Assembly (NCBI GenBank): GCA_009777925.1
Contig: WRKX01000002.1
Span: 1-61,070, forward strand
Reading direction: 5' to 3'
DNA from: Betaproteobacteria bacterium
GTDB lineage: Bacteria > Pseudomonadota > Gammaproteobacteria > Burkholderiales > Rhodocyclaceae
Length of the DNA: 61,070 bases
Numbering within the stretch: position 1 is the first letter of the stretch; every line of letters starts with the position of its first letter. The notes below the pieces were generated by a model. That model was not told the origin of the DNA and ran no database searches. It saw only the letters and a program-made list of their open reading frames with translations. This document shows positions 10,136 through 22,052 of the stretch, in pieces. Position numbers and translations under genes: made by a program.

Positions 10136-10171
10136 GCCTATGTATGAAAATCTCGTTATTTACCGGAATGA

Positions 10172-12550
10172 TTATATTGCCGCTTCTTCAGCAACCCTGC
10201 CGAGATTGGCGAGCGGTTCCGGAGCGTGGCAAGCGTAGCCTTGCGCGTAGTCCACGCCCAGATCCCTGAGGATTTCATGGATCATTTCATTGCACACAAA
10301 TTCCGCTATAACCTTCAGGTTATAGGCTTTGGCAAGCTGCACCATGGATTGCACCACCGCGCGATCAGCCTCATCCATGTGCAGATTCTTGACGAACATG
10401 CCATCTATTTTCAGATAATCAACCTTGAACTGCTTTAGATAAGCAAAGGAAGACATTCCCGAACCAAAATCATCCAGAAGCAGGAAAGAGTGCAGATGGC
10501 GCATCTGCTTAATGAATTCCAGCGCCTGATTCAACTGGCCTACGGCGCAACTTTCCGTAATTTCAAAACCGAGTCGTTTGGAATCAATGCCGTATTTCCT
10601 GATCTGTTGCTGCACGAAATCAGGAAACTCGCGGTCAGACAGGCTGGCGCCGGAAACATTGATTGCAAACCAGGGAACCTCCGGTTTTATCCCCGCCTTG
10701 TCCCATTCGGAAATCTGGCAGCATACGTTTTCCACTACCCAGCGATCAATGTAAGGCATCATGTTGAAACGCTCGGCAGCCGCGATGAAACGCGCGGGCG
10801 TCTGGATATTGCCGAGAAAATCCCGCAGGCGGATCAGAACTTCGACATGCCCCTGCGAATTCGGATGCATGGGTTCAACGTACTGGAAATAGAGGATGAA
10901 ACGCCCTTCGGTGAGCGCGGTCGTGATGTGACCAACCGAGCGGAATTCTTCGTTGCGCAACCGGAAATATTCATCATCTTCGGCATACACCTCTACCCGG
11001 TTACGGCCATGCTCCTTGGCGGCATAACAGGCAGTATCCGCCGCCACCAAAAGAGAAGTGAAATTATCCAGTCCCTGTCCGGCGCGGACGACGCCTACCG
11101 AAGCGCCCAAACGGAAAGTCTGACCGCCATAGCTGAAAGGATAGGCGCGCACGTCGTCAATCAGCGCGCTCGCCCGCCGCACCGCTTCCTCTTCGTCACA
11201 ACCACGCAACAGAACGCCAAACTCATCGCCGCCCAACCGCGCCAGGAAACAGTCGCTGTGCTTGGTCTGCAGGACTTTTGCCAGATTGATGAGCAACTGA
11301 TCGCCCGCGATGTGGCCACATGTATCGTTTACGATCTTGAACTGGTCGAGATCAAGATACAACACCACAACTGATCTGTGATCCACCCGGTAAGCCTCCA
11401 GCTCCTGCTGCAACTGACGCTCAAAAGCGCGCCGGTTGTTAAGCCCGGTCAGGGGATCATGCACTGCCTGATAAGCCAGTTCCTCATTGGCGTAGTGCTG
11501 CAGGGTGATGTCGCGGATACTGACGCGAAAACCGAGCGAGCGTCCACTGTCGTCATGAACCGGTTGCCAGGAAATAGCGACCCAGATGGTACGGTTGTTT
11601 CGGCATTGCACGCGAAATTCAAGGTCCTGCCCGCTGAATCCATCCCCGGCCTGCCGCAGCATGTGCCGAACCAGATCACGGTCATTGGCATGCACCATCA
11701 TGATCGGATAATCCTGCATCGCCATACATTCTTCCGGCGTGTAGCCGGTAATCCGCGACACGGCAGGATTGACCCATCGCAGTTCGCCTTTCGGGCCAAA
11801 CCAGCTTTCCCAGGAATAGGTGTAGTCCGCAATGGTACGGAAACGCCATTCGCCTTCTTCCAGCTCGCGCATTCGAGCCTGCACCGTATCAACCATGGTG
11901 TTAAAGCTGTTTGCCAGCACCGAAATTTCGTCCTGCCCATGTACCTTGACCTTGACCCGTTGGCGCAAATCACCGCATGCTACTTTGGCGCTGGCCTCTG
12001 AAAGCACAGTCAGCCCACGCATCAGGTAATAGATAATAAATGACTGCAACAGGATCAGAAAGAGCAGGCCAATAGCCGCAATCAGGCTGCCTTGATATAG
12101 GAGCTTCCTGCGCATTTCATGGACGAGCTCGGCGCTTTTGCCAAGATAGAGATGTCCGTAAAGTTGCTCCCCGATCCTGATCGGGAGGCCCTCATGCAAA
12201 ACGCCATCGTAAAAGCCCGGTTCCGGAAAAGATTCGCCTTCCGGCCAGCCAACCGAAATCACCTGCTGGTCTTCTTCGCTGCGGACAATTATATAAGATG
12301 TATGCTCTGAAGCCGCCCATTCCTTAAGCACATAATGCAGGGCAGCGTAATCTCTGGTCAGCAAATAAGGCGCAATCGCCGTGGCATAACTTTTGCCTAT
12401 GTTCGCAAGATACTGCTGATTCTGAGTTTCCAGATAATAACCCGCCAAATAAATGCTGTTGCCAATCAAGGCGCACAAGACCAAAAAGCTAACCAGGAAA
12501 CTGGCTAACAGTATACGGGCCCGCAGCGAACGAAAAAACTGGCGGATCAT
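10172..12550 (-). CDS. Membrane sensor with HAMP, PAS, GGDEF and EAL domains (diguanylate cyclase/phosphodiesterase)
   Basis: N-terminal TM-periplasmic-TM, HAMP, PAS (ITGYTPEECM), ARLGGDEFGVLL, EVLIRL, FEITES, LDDFGSGMSSF, YLKIDG, QGYACHAPEPL. Confidence 0.95.
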   Translation of the reverse strand: MIRQFFRSLRARILLASFLVSFLVLCALIGNSIYLAGYYLETQNQQYLANIGKSYATAIAPYLLTRDYAALHYVLKEWAASEHTSYIIVRSEEDQQVISVGWPEGESFPEPGFYDGVLHEGLPIRIGEQLYGHLYLGKSAELVHEMRRKLLYQGSLIAAIGLLFLILLQSFIIYYLMRGLTVLSEASAKVACGDLRQRVKVKVHGQDEISVLANSFNTMVDTVQARMRELEEGEWRFRTIADYTYSWESWFGPKGELRWVNPAVSRITGYTPEECMAMQDYPIMMVHANDRDLVRHMLRQAGDGFSGQDLEFRVQCRNNRTIWVAISWQPVHDDSGRSLGFRVSIRDITLQHYANEELAYQAVHDPLTGLNNRRAFERQLQQELEAYRVDHRSVVVLYLDLDQFKIVNDTCGHIAGDQLLINLAKVLQTKHSDCFLARLGGDEFGVLLRGCDEEEAVRRASALIDDVRAYPFSYGGQTFRLGASVGVVRAGQGLDNFTSLLVAADTACYAAKEHGRNRVEVYAEDDEYFRLRNEEFRSVGHITTALTEGRFILYFQYVEPMHPNSQGHVEVLIRLRDFLGNIQTPARFIAAAERFNMMPYIDRWVVENVCCQISEWDKAGIKPEVPWFAINVSGASLSDREFPDFVQQQIRKYGIDSKRLGFEITESCAVGQLNQALEFIKQMRHLHSFLLLDDFGSGMSSFAYLKQFKVDYLKIDGMFVKNLHMDEADRAVVQSMVQLAKAYNLKVIAEFVCNEMIHEILRDLGVDYAQGYACHAPEPLANLGRVAEEAAI

Positions 12551-13419
12551 GGGGCTTCTGCTCTCTCTTCCTCTTCCATCGCGTCCATGGTCAGGATAGC
12601 GTATGGTTGTATGGCTCGCAAATCTTTTTCGGTAATCTGGACATAGCCCATATATTGGGTTTCCATGAAGAACTGCCGCCCGCCCGGAGTGTCCGGAAAA
12701 CGCTCAAATACTCTCCTGATCTGCCTGATTTCATCTTCGCCCAGCCGCTTCAACGCCAGAGTCATCAAATGCGGCAGGCTTTTGCCCCAGGGCATGGCTT
12801 TCAGTTTTTCGCGGACATCCGGCAGCATCTGTTTTAACGGCGGATAACCCGTCACCGCCGCATCCGCCATGCCCAACGCAACCGCCATCATAGCTGCCGC
12901 ATGACTAGGATACTCCACGTGGGTATAATCCATACCCTGCCGCATTCCCATTTCTTCCAGGAGTTTAACGCCCGCAATGGTAAAAATTGCCATCCTGTCA
13001 GGAAAAGCAATTTTTCTCCCGCGCAAGGCAAAAACTGTTGCAAAGTTCTGATCAGAACGCACCGCGAAAATAATATCAACCTCATCCCGGTAGCGCACCA
13101 GCGGCACAAAATCATGTTGCAGACAAATTGCGCCAAAATGCGGAGGGGTAATCACGATATCAAAGCGCCCGTTCAGAGAATCGCGCAGGAATTCGGCATG
13201 GTCGACGGAAGAAAGCAGCATGACCGGGCGATTGAGCGCAGTTTCCAGATAGTTGCGTAACGGTTGGTGCGCCATGAACAAGCTCATGGGGGAATTGAAG
13301 GGAACAATGCCTATCCGCAAAACGTCCGTTTTCGGCGCAGCTTCCGCCGTCATGACCGCAGAGAAGAGGAACACGAAAAAGAAGAGCGTCTTTGCGAAAG
13401 AAAAAAACCGGTCAGCCAT
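12547..13419 (-). CDS. Periplasmic solute-binding protein (PhnD/phosphonate-type ABC substrate-binding fold)
   Basis: Signal peptide then LRIGIVPFNSPMSLFMAHQPLRNYLETALNRPVMLLSSVDHAEFLRDSLNGRFDIVITPPHFG; ATGA overlap with the downstream GGDEF/EAL gene. Confidence 0.85.
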   Translation of the reverse strand: MADRFFSFAKTLFFFVFLFSAVMTAEAAPKTDVLRIGIVPFNSPMSLFMAHQPLRNYLETALNRPVMLLSSVDHAEFLRDSLNGRFDIVITPPHFGAICLQHDFVPLVRYRDEVDIIFAVRSDQNFATVFALRGRKIAFPDRMAIFTIAGVKLLEEMGMRQGMDYTHVEYPSHAAAMMAVALGMADAAVTGYPPLKQMLPDVREKLKAMPWGKSLPHLMTLALKRLGEDEIRQIRRVFERFPDTPGGRQFFMETQYMGYVQITEKDLRAIQPYAILTMDAMEEEERAEAP

Positions 13420-13725
13420 GCGCGGGTTGAGAAAAATCCATAGTCATAATACCCATGCTCTAAATATCCATGCAGAGGAGGAAGATGCTATTACAACTGT
13501 AGTTGTCGTGTAAACTGCATTTATAACTTTCGTTATAGTACCACAATTCAAAAAGAATGAATATTAATGCCGCGCTGAACTTCTCACAGTAGACGTAAAG
13601 AAGCCCTGTCCGCATGGTATGGCGACCGTCAAATGCCTTTGTGATTTTTTTGGGAAGTTTGTTACCGTTTGCGGGAAAACAACATGCCCCTGTATGTTTT
13701 GTCATAAATCATGCAGGATGCAGCC

Positions 13726-14151
13726 TCAATGCAGCGTCCGCTTTCCCACTTCCTGCCGCATCACAAAATCATTGCCCGCCGGAGAGCTATGGCGACATAC
13801 CATCCGCCAGCCATATGCCCCTCTCATAAATACATGAGTAACGCGAAAAACTCCGCTGGCCTCCTGGGCAGAATGCAGTTCCTCAAGCAGATGATGCACA
13901 GCAATCAGAGAACCGCGCCAATAAGAAACGCGGCGAAAATGAAGCTGGAGTTTCGCCTGCCCACCCATAATCTCCCGCCAACTCTCCCGGATGCCTTCCA
14001 GACTGCTCAGTAATGTTCCATTCGGATGCAGGCACAGGACTTCTTCTTCTTCCGTCCAAACGGCAAGCAAGTCGCTCAGGTTCCCATGATTGACCGCTTT
14101 GTAGAAAGCGATTTCAGCATCTTCCGGCGTGGCAAAAATTGGTGTTTGCAT
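13726..14151 (-). CDS. NTF2-like / SnoaL-type (DUF4440-like) protein
   Basis: ATPEDAEIAFYKAVNHGNLSDLLAVWTEEEEVLCLHPNGTLLSSLEGIRESWREIM: NTF2-like family pattern. Confidence 0.75.
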   Translation of the reverse strand: MQTPIFATPEDAEIAFYKAVNHGNLSDLLAVWTEEEEVLCLHPNGTLLSSLEGIRESWREIMGGQAKLQLHFRRVSYWRGSLIAVHHLLEELHSAQEASGVFRVTHVFMRGAYGWRMVCRHSSPAGNDFVMRQEVGKRTLH

Positions 14152-14160
14152 AATTTTTCT

Positions 14161-15189
14161 TCAAACAAGCTGGGTTTGGCAAACGCTCAACACCTGCTCA
14201 GGCGAGAGTTGTCTTAGGCAGTCCAAATGTCCCAATGGACATTTGCGCTTGAAGCAGGGGCTGCACTCAAGATTCAGGCGCGCAACCTCGGCTTTGCTGG
14301 CCAGCGGCGGCGTGAAAGCAGGAGAAGAAGAGCCGAACAGGGCGACCAGCGGACGATCAAGCGCGGCGGCAATATGCATCAAGCCGGAATCATTACAGAC
14401 AACAAGGCGGGAAAGCGCAATCAGGTCAATTGCCTGCTCAAGCCTTGTCGCGCCGCAGAGATTGCGGCAGTTTACACACTCGCTCTCCGGCAACAACGCC
14501 AGAATGGCTTCAGCCAGAATTTTATCCCTGCCGGAACCCATAAACCAGATACACGCGCCATCTTTGCTCAAGGCCAGCGCAAGGGTGGCAAAATGTTCTA
14601 TCGGCCAGCGCTTGGCGGGTCCGTATTCAGCGCCGGGGCAAAATATGATCGGCGCTTCTGCACTCCCGTTTTCTTCCAGACCCAGGTCGCGCAGGGTCGT
14701 CCGCTGCTGCTCAGGCGTAGAGATTAGGCGTGGAAAGGGAATTGGACGCCGCAGGGGCGCTCCCGGTTCCTCTGCCAGTTGCGCGAAACGCTCAACCATG
14801 CGCGGCAAAACGCCTTTATCCAGAACATGCCGCACATTTAGCAGACCATAGCGCGCTTCGCCGGTAAACCCGACGCGGCGGGGAATCCCGGCAAAAAACG
14901 GAATGAGCGCCGCCTTGAAAGAATTAGGGAGAACGTAAGCGCGACTATAGCCTTGTAACCGACGCGCCAGAGAAAAACGACGGGAAAGCGCCATCTCGCC
15001 ATGTTTGAATGGCGAAAGATGAACATGCCCAACTTCCGGCATTCGGGTAAACACAGGCGCAACCCAGGCAGGCGATAGCGCGTCAATTTCCATCCCCGGA
15101 CTCGCCTCTTGCAAACGCGCAAGAAGCGGCTCCGCCATAATGGTGTCTCCCACCCAGGCCGGCGCGACAATCAGCGCCCGCTCCATCAT
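14161..15189 (-). CDS. waaF: Lipopolysaccharide heptosyltransferase II
   Basis: MMERALIVAPAWVGDTIMAEPLLARLQEASPGMEIDALSPAWVAPVFTRMPEV...FCPGAEYGPAKRWP; GT9 family. Confidence 0.92.
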   Translation of the reverse strand: MMERALIVAPAWVGDTIMAEPLLARLQEASPGMEIDALSPAWVAPVFTRMPEVGHVHLSPFKHGEMALSRRFSLARRLQGYSRAYVLPNSFKAALIPFFAGIPRRVGFTGEARYGLLNVRHVLDKGVLPRMVERFAQLAEEPGAPLRRPIPFPRLISTPEQQRTTLRDLGLEENGSAEAPIIFCPGAEYGPAKRWPIEHFATLALALSKDGACIWFMGSGRDKILAEAILALLPESECVNCRNLCGATRLEQAIDLIALSRLVVCNDSGLMHIAAALDRPLVALFGSSSPAFTPPLASKAEVARLNLECSPCFKRKCPLGHLDCLRQLSPEQVLSVCQTQLV

Positions 15190-15199
15190 GGTCGCACGC

Positions 15200-16120
15200 T
15201 CAAATGAAGGCCAACCAATCGTTGTGGCTCGCGGCGCGTCCGTGTACCACGTCGAAATAGCGTTCCTGCAATAGTTGCGTAACCGGGCCGCGTCCGCCGG
15301 AACCGATCTTGCGATCATCCACTTCCCGGATGGGCGTGACCTCCGCTGCCGTGCCGGTAAAAAACACTTCGTCCGCGCAATACACTTCGTCGCGGGTTAT
15401 CCGCTTTTCCTTCACCTCGATGCCAAGCTCACGCGCAAGCTGCATGACTGTATCACGGGTGATCCCCTCCAGGCAGGCGGTAAGTTCGGGCGTATACAGC
15501 CGCCCTTCTTTCACGAGAAATATGTTTTCCCCGGAACCCTCGGCGATGTAGCCTTCCGTGTCCAGCAAAAGCGCCTCGTCGTAACCCGCGTTCGTTGCCT
15601 CATTGTTGGCAAGAATGGAATTGACGTAAGGGCCGGAAGCCTTGGCGCGCACCATTGTGATGTTGACATGGTGGCGGGTAAAACTGGAAACCTTGACCCG
15701 TATTCCTCCCGCCATCGCTTCTTCACCCAGATAAGCGCCCCACGGCCAGGCAGCAACGGCGACATGAACCTTCGCCCCCTTGGTTGACAACCCCATCTTT
15801 TCCGAACCGTAAAAAGCAAGCGGTCGGATATAGGCAGATTCCAGAGAATTCGCGCGCACGACTTCTTTGTGCGCTTCGTTAATGACATCCTGCCCAAACG
15901 GCAGAACCATCTGGCAAATATGCGCGGAATTAAAGAGACGCTTTGTATGCTCGCGTAGACGGAAAATAGCCGTCCCCGAATCACCCTTGTAGGCGCGCAC
16001 CCCTTCAAATACTCCCATCCCGTAGTGAAGCGAATGGGTCAGAAAATGGAGCTTCGCCTCCCGCCAGGGAACCAACTCGCCATCAAACCAGATGTAGCCA
16101 TCACGATCCGCCATGGACAT
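15200..16120 (-). CDS. ilvE: Branched-chain amino acid aminotransferase
   Basis: MSMADRDGYIWFDGELVPWREAKLHFLTHSLHYGMGVFEGVRAY...YIAEGSGENIFLV: IlvE class IV aminotransferase. Confidence 0.96.
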   Translation of the reverse strand: MSMADRDGYIWFDGELVPWREAKLHFLTHSLHYGMGVFEGVRAYKGDSGTAIFRLREHTKRLFNSAHICQMVLPFGQDVINEAHKEVVRANSLESAYIRPLAFYGSEKMGLSTKGAKVHVAVAAWPWGAYLGEEAMAGGIRVKVSSFTRHHVNITMVRAKASGPYVNSILANNEATNAGYDEALLLDTEGYIAEGSGENIFLVKEGRLYTPELTACLEGITRDTVMQLARELGIEVKEKRITRDEVYCADEVFFTGTAAEVTPIREVDDRKIGSGGRGPVTQLLQERYFDVVHGRAASHNDWLAFI

Positions 16121-16212
16121 ATTTTTCTCCTGTTTAGCGCCGCCGAGCATGAAAGTCTCATTTTAGCACCAGCCGGGGCTTTCTGGCAGAAGTGAAACGC
16201 CGGTCATTATCG

Positions 16213-16228
16213 TGTTTCACGTGAAACT
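16213..16228. promoter_or_regulatory. parS centromere-like ParB binding site
   Basis: TGTTTCACGTGAAACT matches the consensus TGTTTCACGTGAAACA at 15/16 positions; intergenic, about 1.9 kb from dnaN. Confidence 0.85.
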
Positions 16229-16278
16229 CAATGAGACCCATCGCGCAGAATATTTAATAATGTTTACAATGGCAAACC

Positions 16279-16809
16279 ATGCAAACACATACCTTCCATG
16301 TCGAGTTGACGCCGCATCCTGATTCTCCCACGCCTGAAGCTCTGCAGATCACCGTTGAAGGAGAACGCCAGACGGAAGCACTCAACCTCTGCTATATGTT
16401 AACAGGCGATTGCTCAGGTTTTGCGTTTCCCGATACAAATCATCCCGCGCCGCCGGATCGTCTGTGGACGCGTAGCTGTTGCGAACTCTTCTGGCGCGAA
16501 AGAGGCGCTGCCGCCTACCGGGAATACAATTTTTCCCCTTCCATGCAATGGGCAGCCTATACATTTACCGCTTATCGAACGCGAGAGGAAAATATCCTGC
16601 CGTCTCCGCCGCAACGCATGAACTGGACACGCGACGAGTCACGTCTGTTCTTGCAAGTCGAAATTGCGGTTTCTCCCAACCCATTACAACTTGCTTTCGC
16701 CGTCGTCCTGAAACGCACAAGCGGCGAGAGCATTTACTATGCTCTTCGTCATCCGCCGGGTTCTCCTGATTTTCACCACCCGGATAATTTTGCCCTGAGT
16801 TCACCATGA
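16279..16809 (+). CDS. DOMON-like domain-containing protein
   Basis: LWTRSCCELFWRERGAAAYREYNFSPSMQWAAYTFTAYRTRE: resembles the 'DOMON-like' protein family; ATGA overlap with the next gene. Confidence 0.65.
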   Translation: MQTHTFHVELTPHPDSPTPEALQITVEGERQTEALNLCYMLTGDCSGFAFPDTNHPAPPDRLWTRSCCELFWRERGAAAYREYNFSPSMQWAAYTFTAYRTREENILPSPPQRMNWTRDESRLFLQVEIAVSPNPLQLAFAVVLKRTSGESIYYALRHPPGSPDFHHPDNFALSSP

Positions 16810-18014
16810 TCCTGTTTGGCCTTGACCGTTTTCTTGCTGATTCCAGATTGCGCCAACCGCTTGCGGGCAGACGCATTGCCCTGCTTGCCAATCCCGCTTC
16901 AGTCACCCATGAACTTACACATGCTCTGGATGCGCTGGCCGCGCTTCCCGACATTCAGCTAACTGCCGCCTTCGGGCCACAACATGGAAGCAAGGGCGAT
17001 AAACAGGACAACATGGTGGAATCGGCAAATTTCACCGATTCCCGCCTTGGGATTCCGGTCTTCAGTCTGTACGGCGAAACTCGCCGCCTGACTGAGGCCA
17101 TGCTGGAAACTTTCGATGTGTTGCTCGTCGACTTGCAGGATTTGGGTTGCCGGATTTATACCTTCATTACCACCCTTCGTTATGTGCTGGAAGATTGCGC
17201 GGCGCGAAAAAAATCCGTCTGGATTCTGGATCGCCCCAATCCGGCGGGACGGCCAATTGAGGGCTTGAAGCTCAAAGCCGGCTGGGAGAGTTTTGTCGGC
17301 GCAGGCCCCATGCCAATGCGCCACGGTCTGACCCTGGGGGAACTTGCCTGTTGGTTCGTCGCCCGCCTGCATCTCGATGTGGAATATCGTATCATTCCCA
17401 TGCAAGGCTGGAAGGCAGATGATTCCCCGGGCTTTGGCTGGCCATTGCTGGAACGCGCCTGGGTTAATCCCAGCCCTAACGCGGCTAATCTTTCAATGGC
17501 GCGCGCTTATGCGGGAACGGTGCTGCTTGAGGGGACAACTCTTTCCGAAGGCAGAGGCATAACCCGCCCTCTGGAATTGTTCGGCGCGCCGGATGTGGAC
17601 GTCTGCCTGCTTCGCGCGGAAATGGAAAAACTCGCCCCTCTCTGGCTCCAGGGCTGTCGTTTGCGCGAAATCTGGTTCGAGCCTACCTTTCACAAACATG
17701 TCGGAAAACTGTGTCATGGTATCCAGTTTCACGTGGAACATCCTCACTACGCCCACGAACGTTTCCGTCCCTGGCGTTTGCTCGCGCTCGTCTTTAAAAC
17801 CATTCGCCGCCTATATCCCGATTATCCGCTCTGGCGTGATTTTGCCTATGAATATGAATTTGAGCGTCTTCCCATTGATCTCATCAACGGTAGTCCCCTG
17901 CTCCGCCAATGGGTAGACGATCCGGCGGCAAGGCCGGACGATCTGGACGAGATAGCCCGGATAGATGAAAAAGAATGGGAAAGCGAGCGAAGGGAGTTTC
18001 TGCTTTACTCCTGA
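16806..18014 (+). CDS. DUF1343 protein (NamZ-like exo-beta-N-acetylmuramidase)
   Basis: GRRIALLANPASVTHELTHALDAL...AAFGPQHGSKGDKQDNMVES...VDLQDLGCRIYTFITTL: DUF1343 hallmarks. Confidence 0.88.
   Translation: MILFGLDRFLADSRLRQPLAGRRIALLANPASVTHELTHALDALAALPDIQLTAAFGPQHGSKGDKQDNMVESANFTDSRLGIPVFSLYGETRRLTEAMLETFDVLLVDLQDLGCRIYTFITTLRYVLEDCAARKKSVWILDRPNPAGRPIEGLKLKAGWESFVGAGPMPMRHGLTLGELACWFVARLHLDVEYRIIPMQGWKADDSPGFGWPLLERAWVNPSPNAANLSMARAYAGTVLLEGTTLSEGRGITRPLELFGAPDVDVCLLRAEMEKLAPLWLQGCRLREIWFEPTFHKHVGKLCHGIQFHVEHPHYAHERFRPWRLLALVFKTIRRLYPDYPLWRDFAYEYEFERLPIDLINGSPLLRQWVDDPAARPDDLDEIARIDEKEWESERREFLLYS
17725..17740. promoter_or_regulatory. Possible second, degenerate parS site inside the DUF1343 gene
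   Basis: AGTTTCACGTGGAACA matches the parS consensus at 14/16 positions; 1.5 kb from the first site. Confidence 0.4.
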
Positions 18015-18151
18015 CCCATCTTCTTCACCCTTGAACTTGCAACGTTTAAATCCGCCAGAAACGCGCTCGCGCTGGTATCATAGCGAGCTGGGAAAAATGG
18101 CGGCCAAACGCCCTCCGTTCCTTCCACCACATTCTAAACATAGAGGACATC

Positions 18152-19258
18152 ATGATCATTCTGCAAAGCCCAAGGGATGCTCTGCTAAACCCGCTGCAAT
18201 CGGTATCCGGCATCGTAGAAAGACGCCACACCCTGCCCATTCTTTCCAACGTGTTGTTGGAAAAAGAGGGCGACAAACTGACTCTGGTTGCGACCGACAT
18301 CGAAGTTCAAATCACGACGATAAGTGAAAAAATAGGCGGCGACAACGATGGCTCGGTCACAGTTGCCGCAAAAAAATTGCAGGATATTCTCCGTTCCCTC
18401 CCGGAATCGGCGCAAATTACCCTGGATCTGGAAGAAAAACGCCTGCTCCTGAAAGCGGGAAGAAGCCGCTTCTCCCTGCAAACCTTACCCTCGAAAGATT
18501 TTCCGCGCATGAGTATTGCCGGCGGGGAAGAAAAAACTTTCACCGTCACGCAGAAAAATTTTCGCCAGTTGATCGGCAAGACCCAGTACGCAATGGCAGC
18601 CCAGGATGTCCGCTACTACCTGAACGGTCTTATGCTGCTGATAAACGGCAGGGAGCTCTGTTGCGTTGCAACCGATAGTCACCGCCTTGCTTACAACAGC
18701 ATGGCTATCGAAACCGATTTCCCCAAACAGGAAATGATTCTGCCGCGCAAGACTGTGCTGGAACTGAATCACCTCCTTGCGGATAACGACGAACCGCTGA
18801 AAATCAGTGGCGGCAGCAACCAGATTCGCTTTGAATTCGGCAACACCGTACTTATTTCCAAGCTGATTGACGGCAAGTTCCCCGATTACGAGCGAGTCAT
18901 CCCTAACAATCTGGCCAATCACATGTTTGCGGATCGGCAAACATTGCATACGGCCATGTCCCGTGCCGCCATTCTGACCAATGAAAAATTCCGAGGCGCG
19001 CGAATCTTCCTTGAAAACAACACGCTGAAAATTGTCGCCGCCAACGCCGAGCAGGAAGAAGCGCAGGAAGAAATCGAAGTGGAATATAGCGGCGCTCCGC
19101 TTGATGTCGGCTTCAACGTGACCTACCTTCTGGATGTGTTCAACAATCTGTCCGGCGAAAAAATCTGTTGGAGTTTTAACGACGCGACTTCCAGCGCCCT
19201 GATTACCGTGCCGGACAATGAGCGCTTCAAATATGTGGTGATGCCGATGCGTATCTGA
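18152..19258 (+). CDS. dnaN: DNA polymerase III beta subunit (sliding clamp)
   Basis: MIILQSPRDALLNPLQSVSGIVERRHTLPILSNVLLEKEGDKLTLVATDIEVQI...YVVMPMRI. Confidence 0.98.
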   Translation: MIILQSPRDALLNPLQSVSGIVERRHTLPILSNVLLEKEGDKLTLVATDIEVQITTISEKIGGDNDGSVTVAAKKLQDILRSLPESAQITLDLEEKRLLLKAGRSRFSLQTLPSKDFPRMSIAGGEEKTFTVTQKNFRQLIGKTQYAMAAQDVRYYLNGLMLLINGRELCCVATDSHRLAYNSMAIETDFPKQEMILPRKTVLELNHLLADNDEPLKISGGSNQIRFEFGNTVLISKLIDGKFPDYERVIPNNLANHMFADRQTLHTAMSRAAILTNEKFRGARIFLENNTLKIVAANAEQEEAQEEIEVEYSGAPLDVGFNVTYLLDVFNNLSGEKICWSFNDATSSALITVPDNERFKYVVMPMRI

Positions 19259-19291
19259 GCAGGCTTGCGAATTTTTGAACACCAAAATTAG

Positions 19292-21817
<2,526 letters not shown>

Positions 21818-22052
21818 TATTCTCAAGCGTGTGAAAAAGCTGTGCGCCGGGGGTGAATGAATTGTGGACAAGTCGAAAAAAAGCAGAACATACATAATTT
21901 GTCCAGATTTCATCCCCAGACAGGCAACGCTTTTTCCACGCTAATAATTCAAGCATAACTAATTGATTTACAAATGTTTTATATGATTATCCCCATACTT
22001 GCCAGCGACTTCTTTATTGTATTTGTTTTTATATAAATAAAAATAATAACAA

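Noticed and set aside
10490-11374. 294-aa plus-strand ORF opposite the GGDEF/EAL gene
   Set aside because: Antisense to well-conserved catalytic domains.
14224-14245. Inverted repeat CAAATGTCC-CAAT-GGACATTTG
   Set aside because: Lies inside the waaF coding sequence near its end; one short perfect repeat in coding DNA is not enough to claim function.
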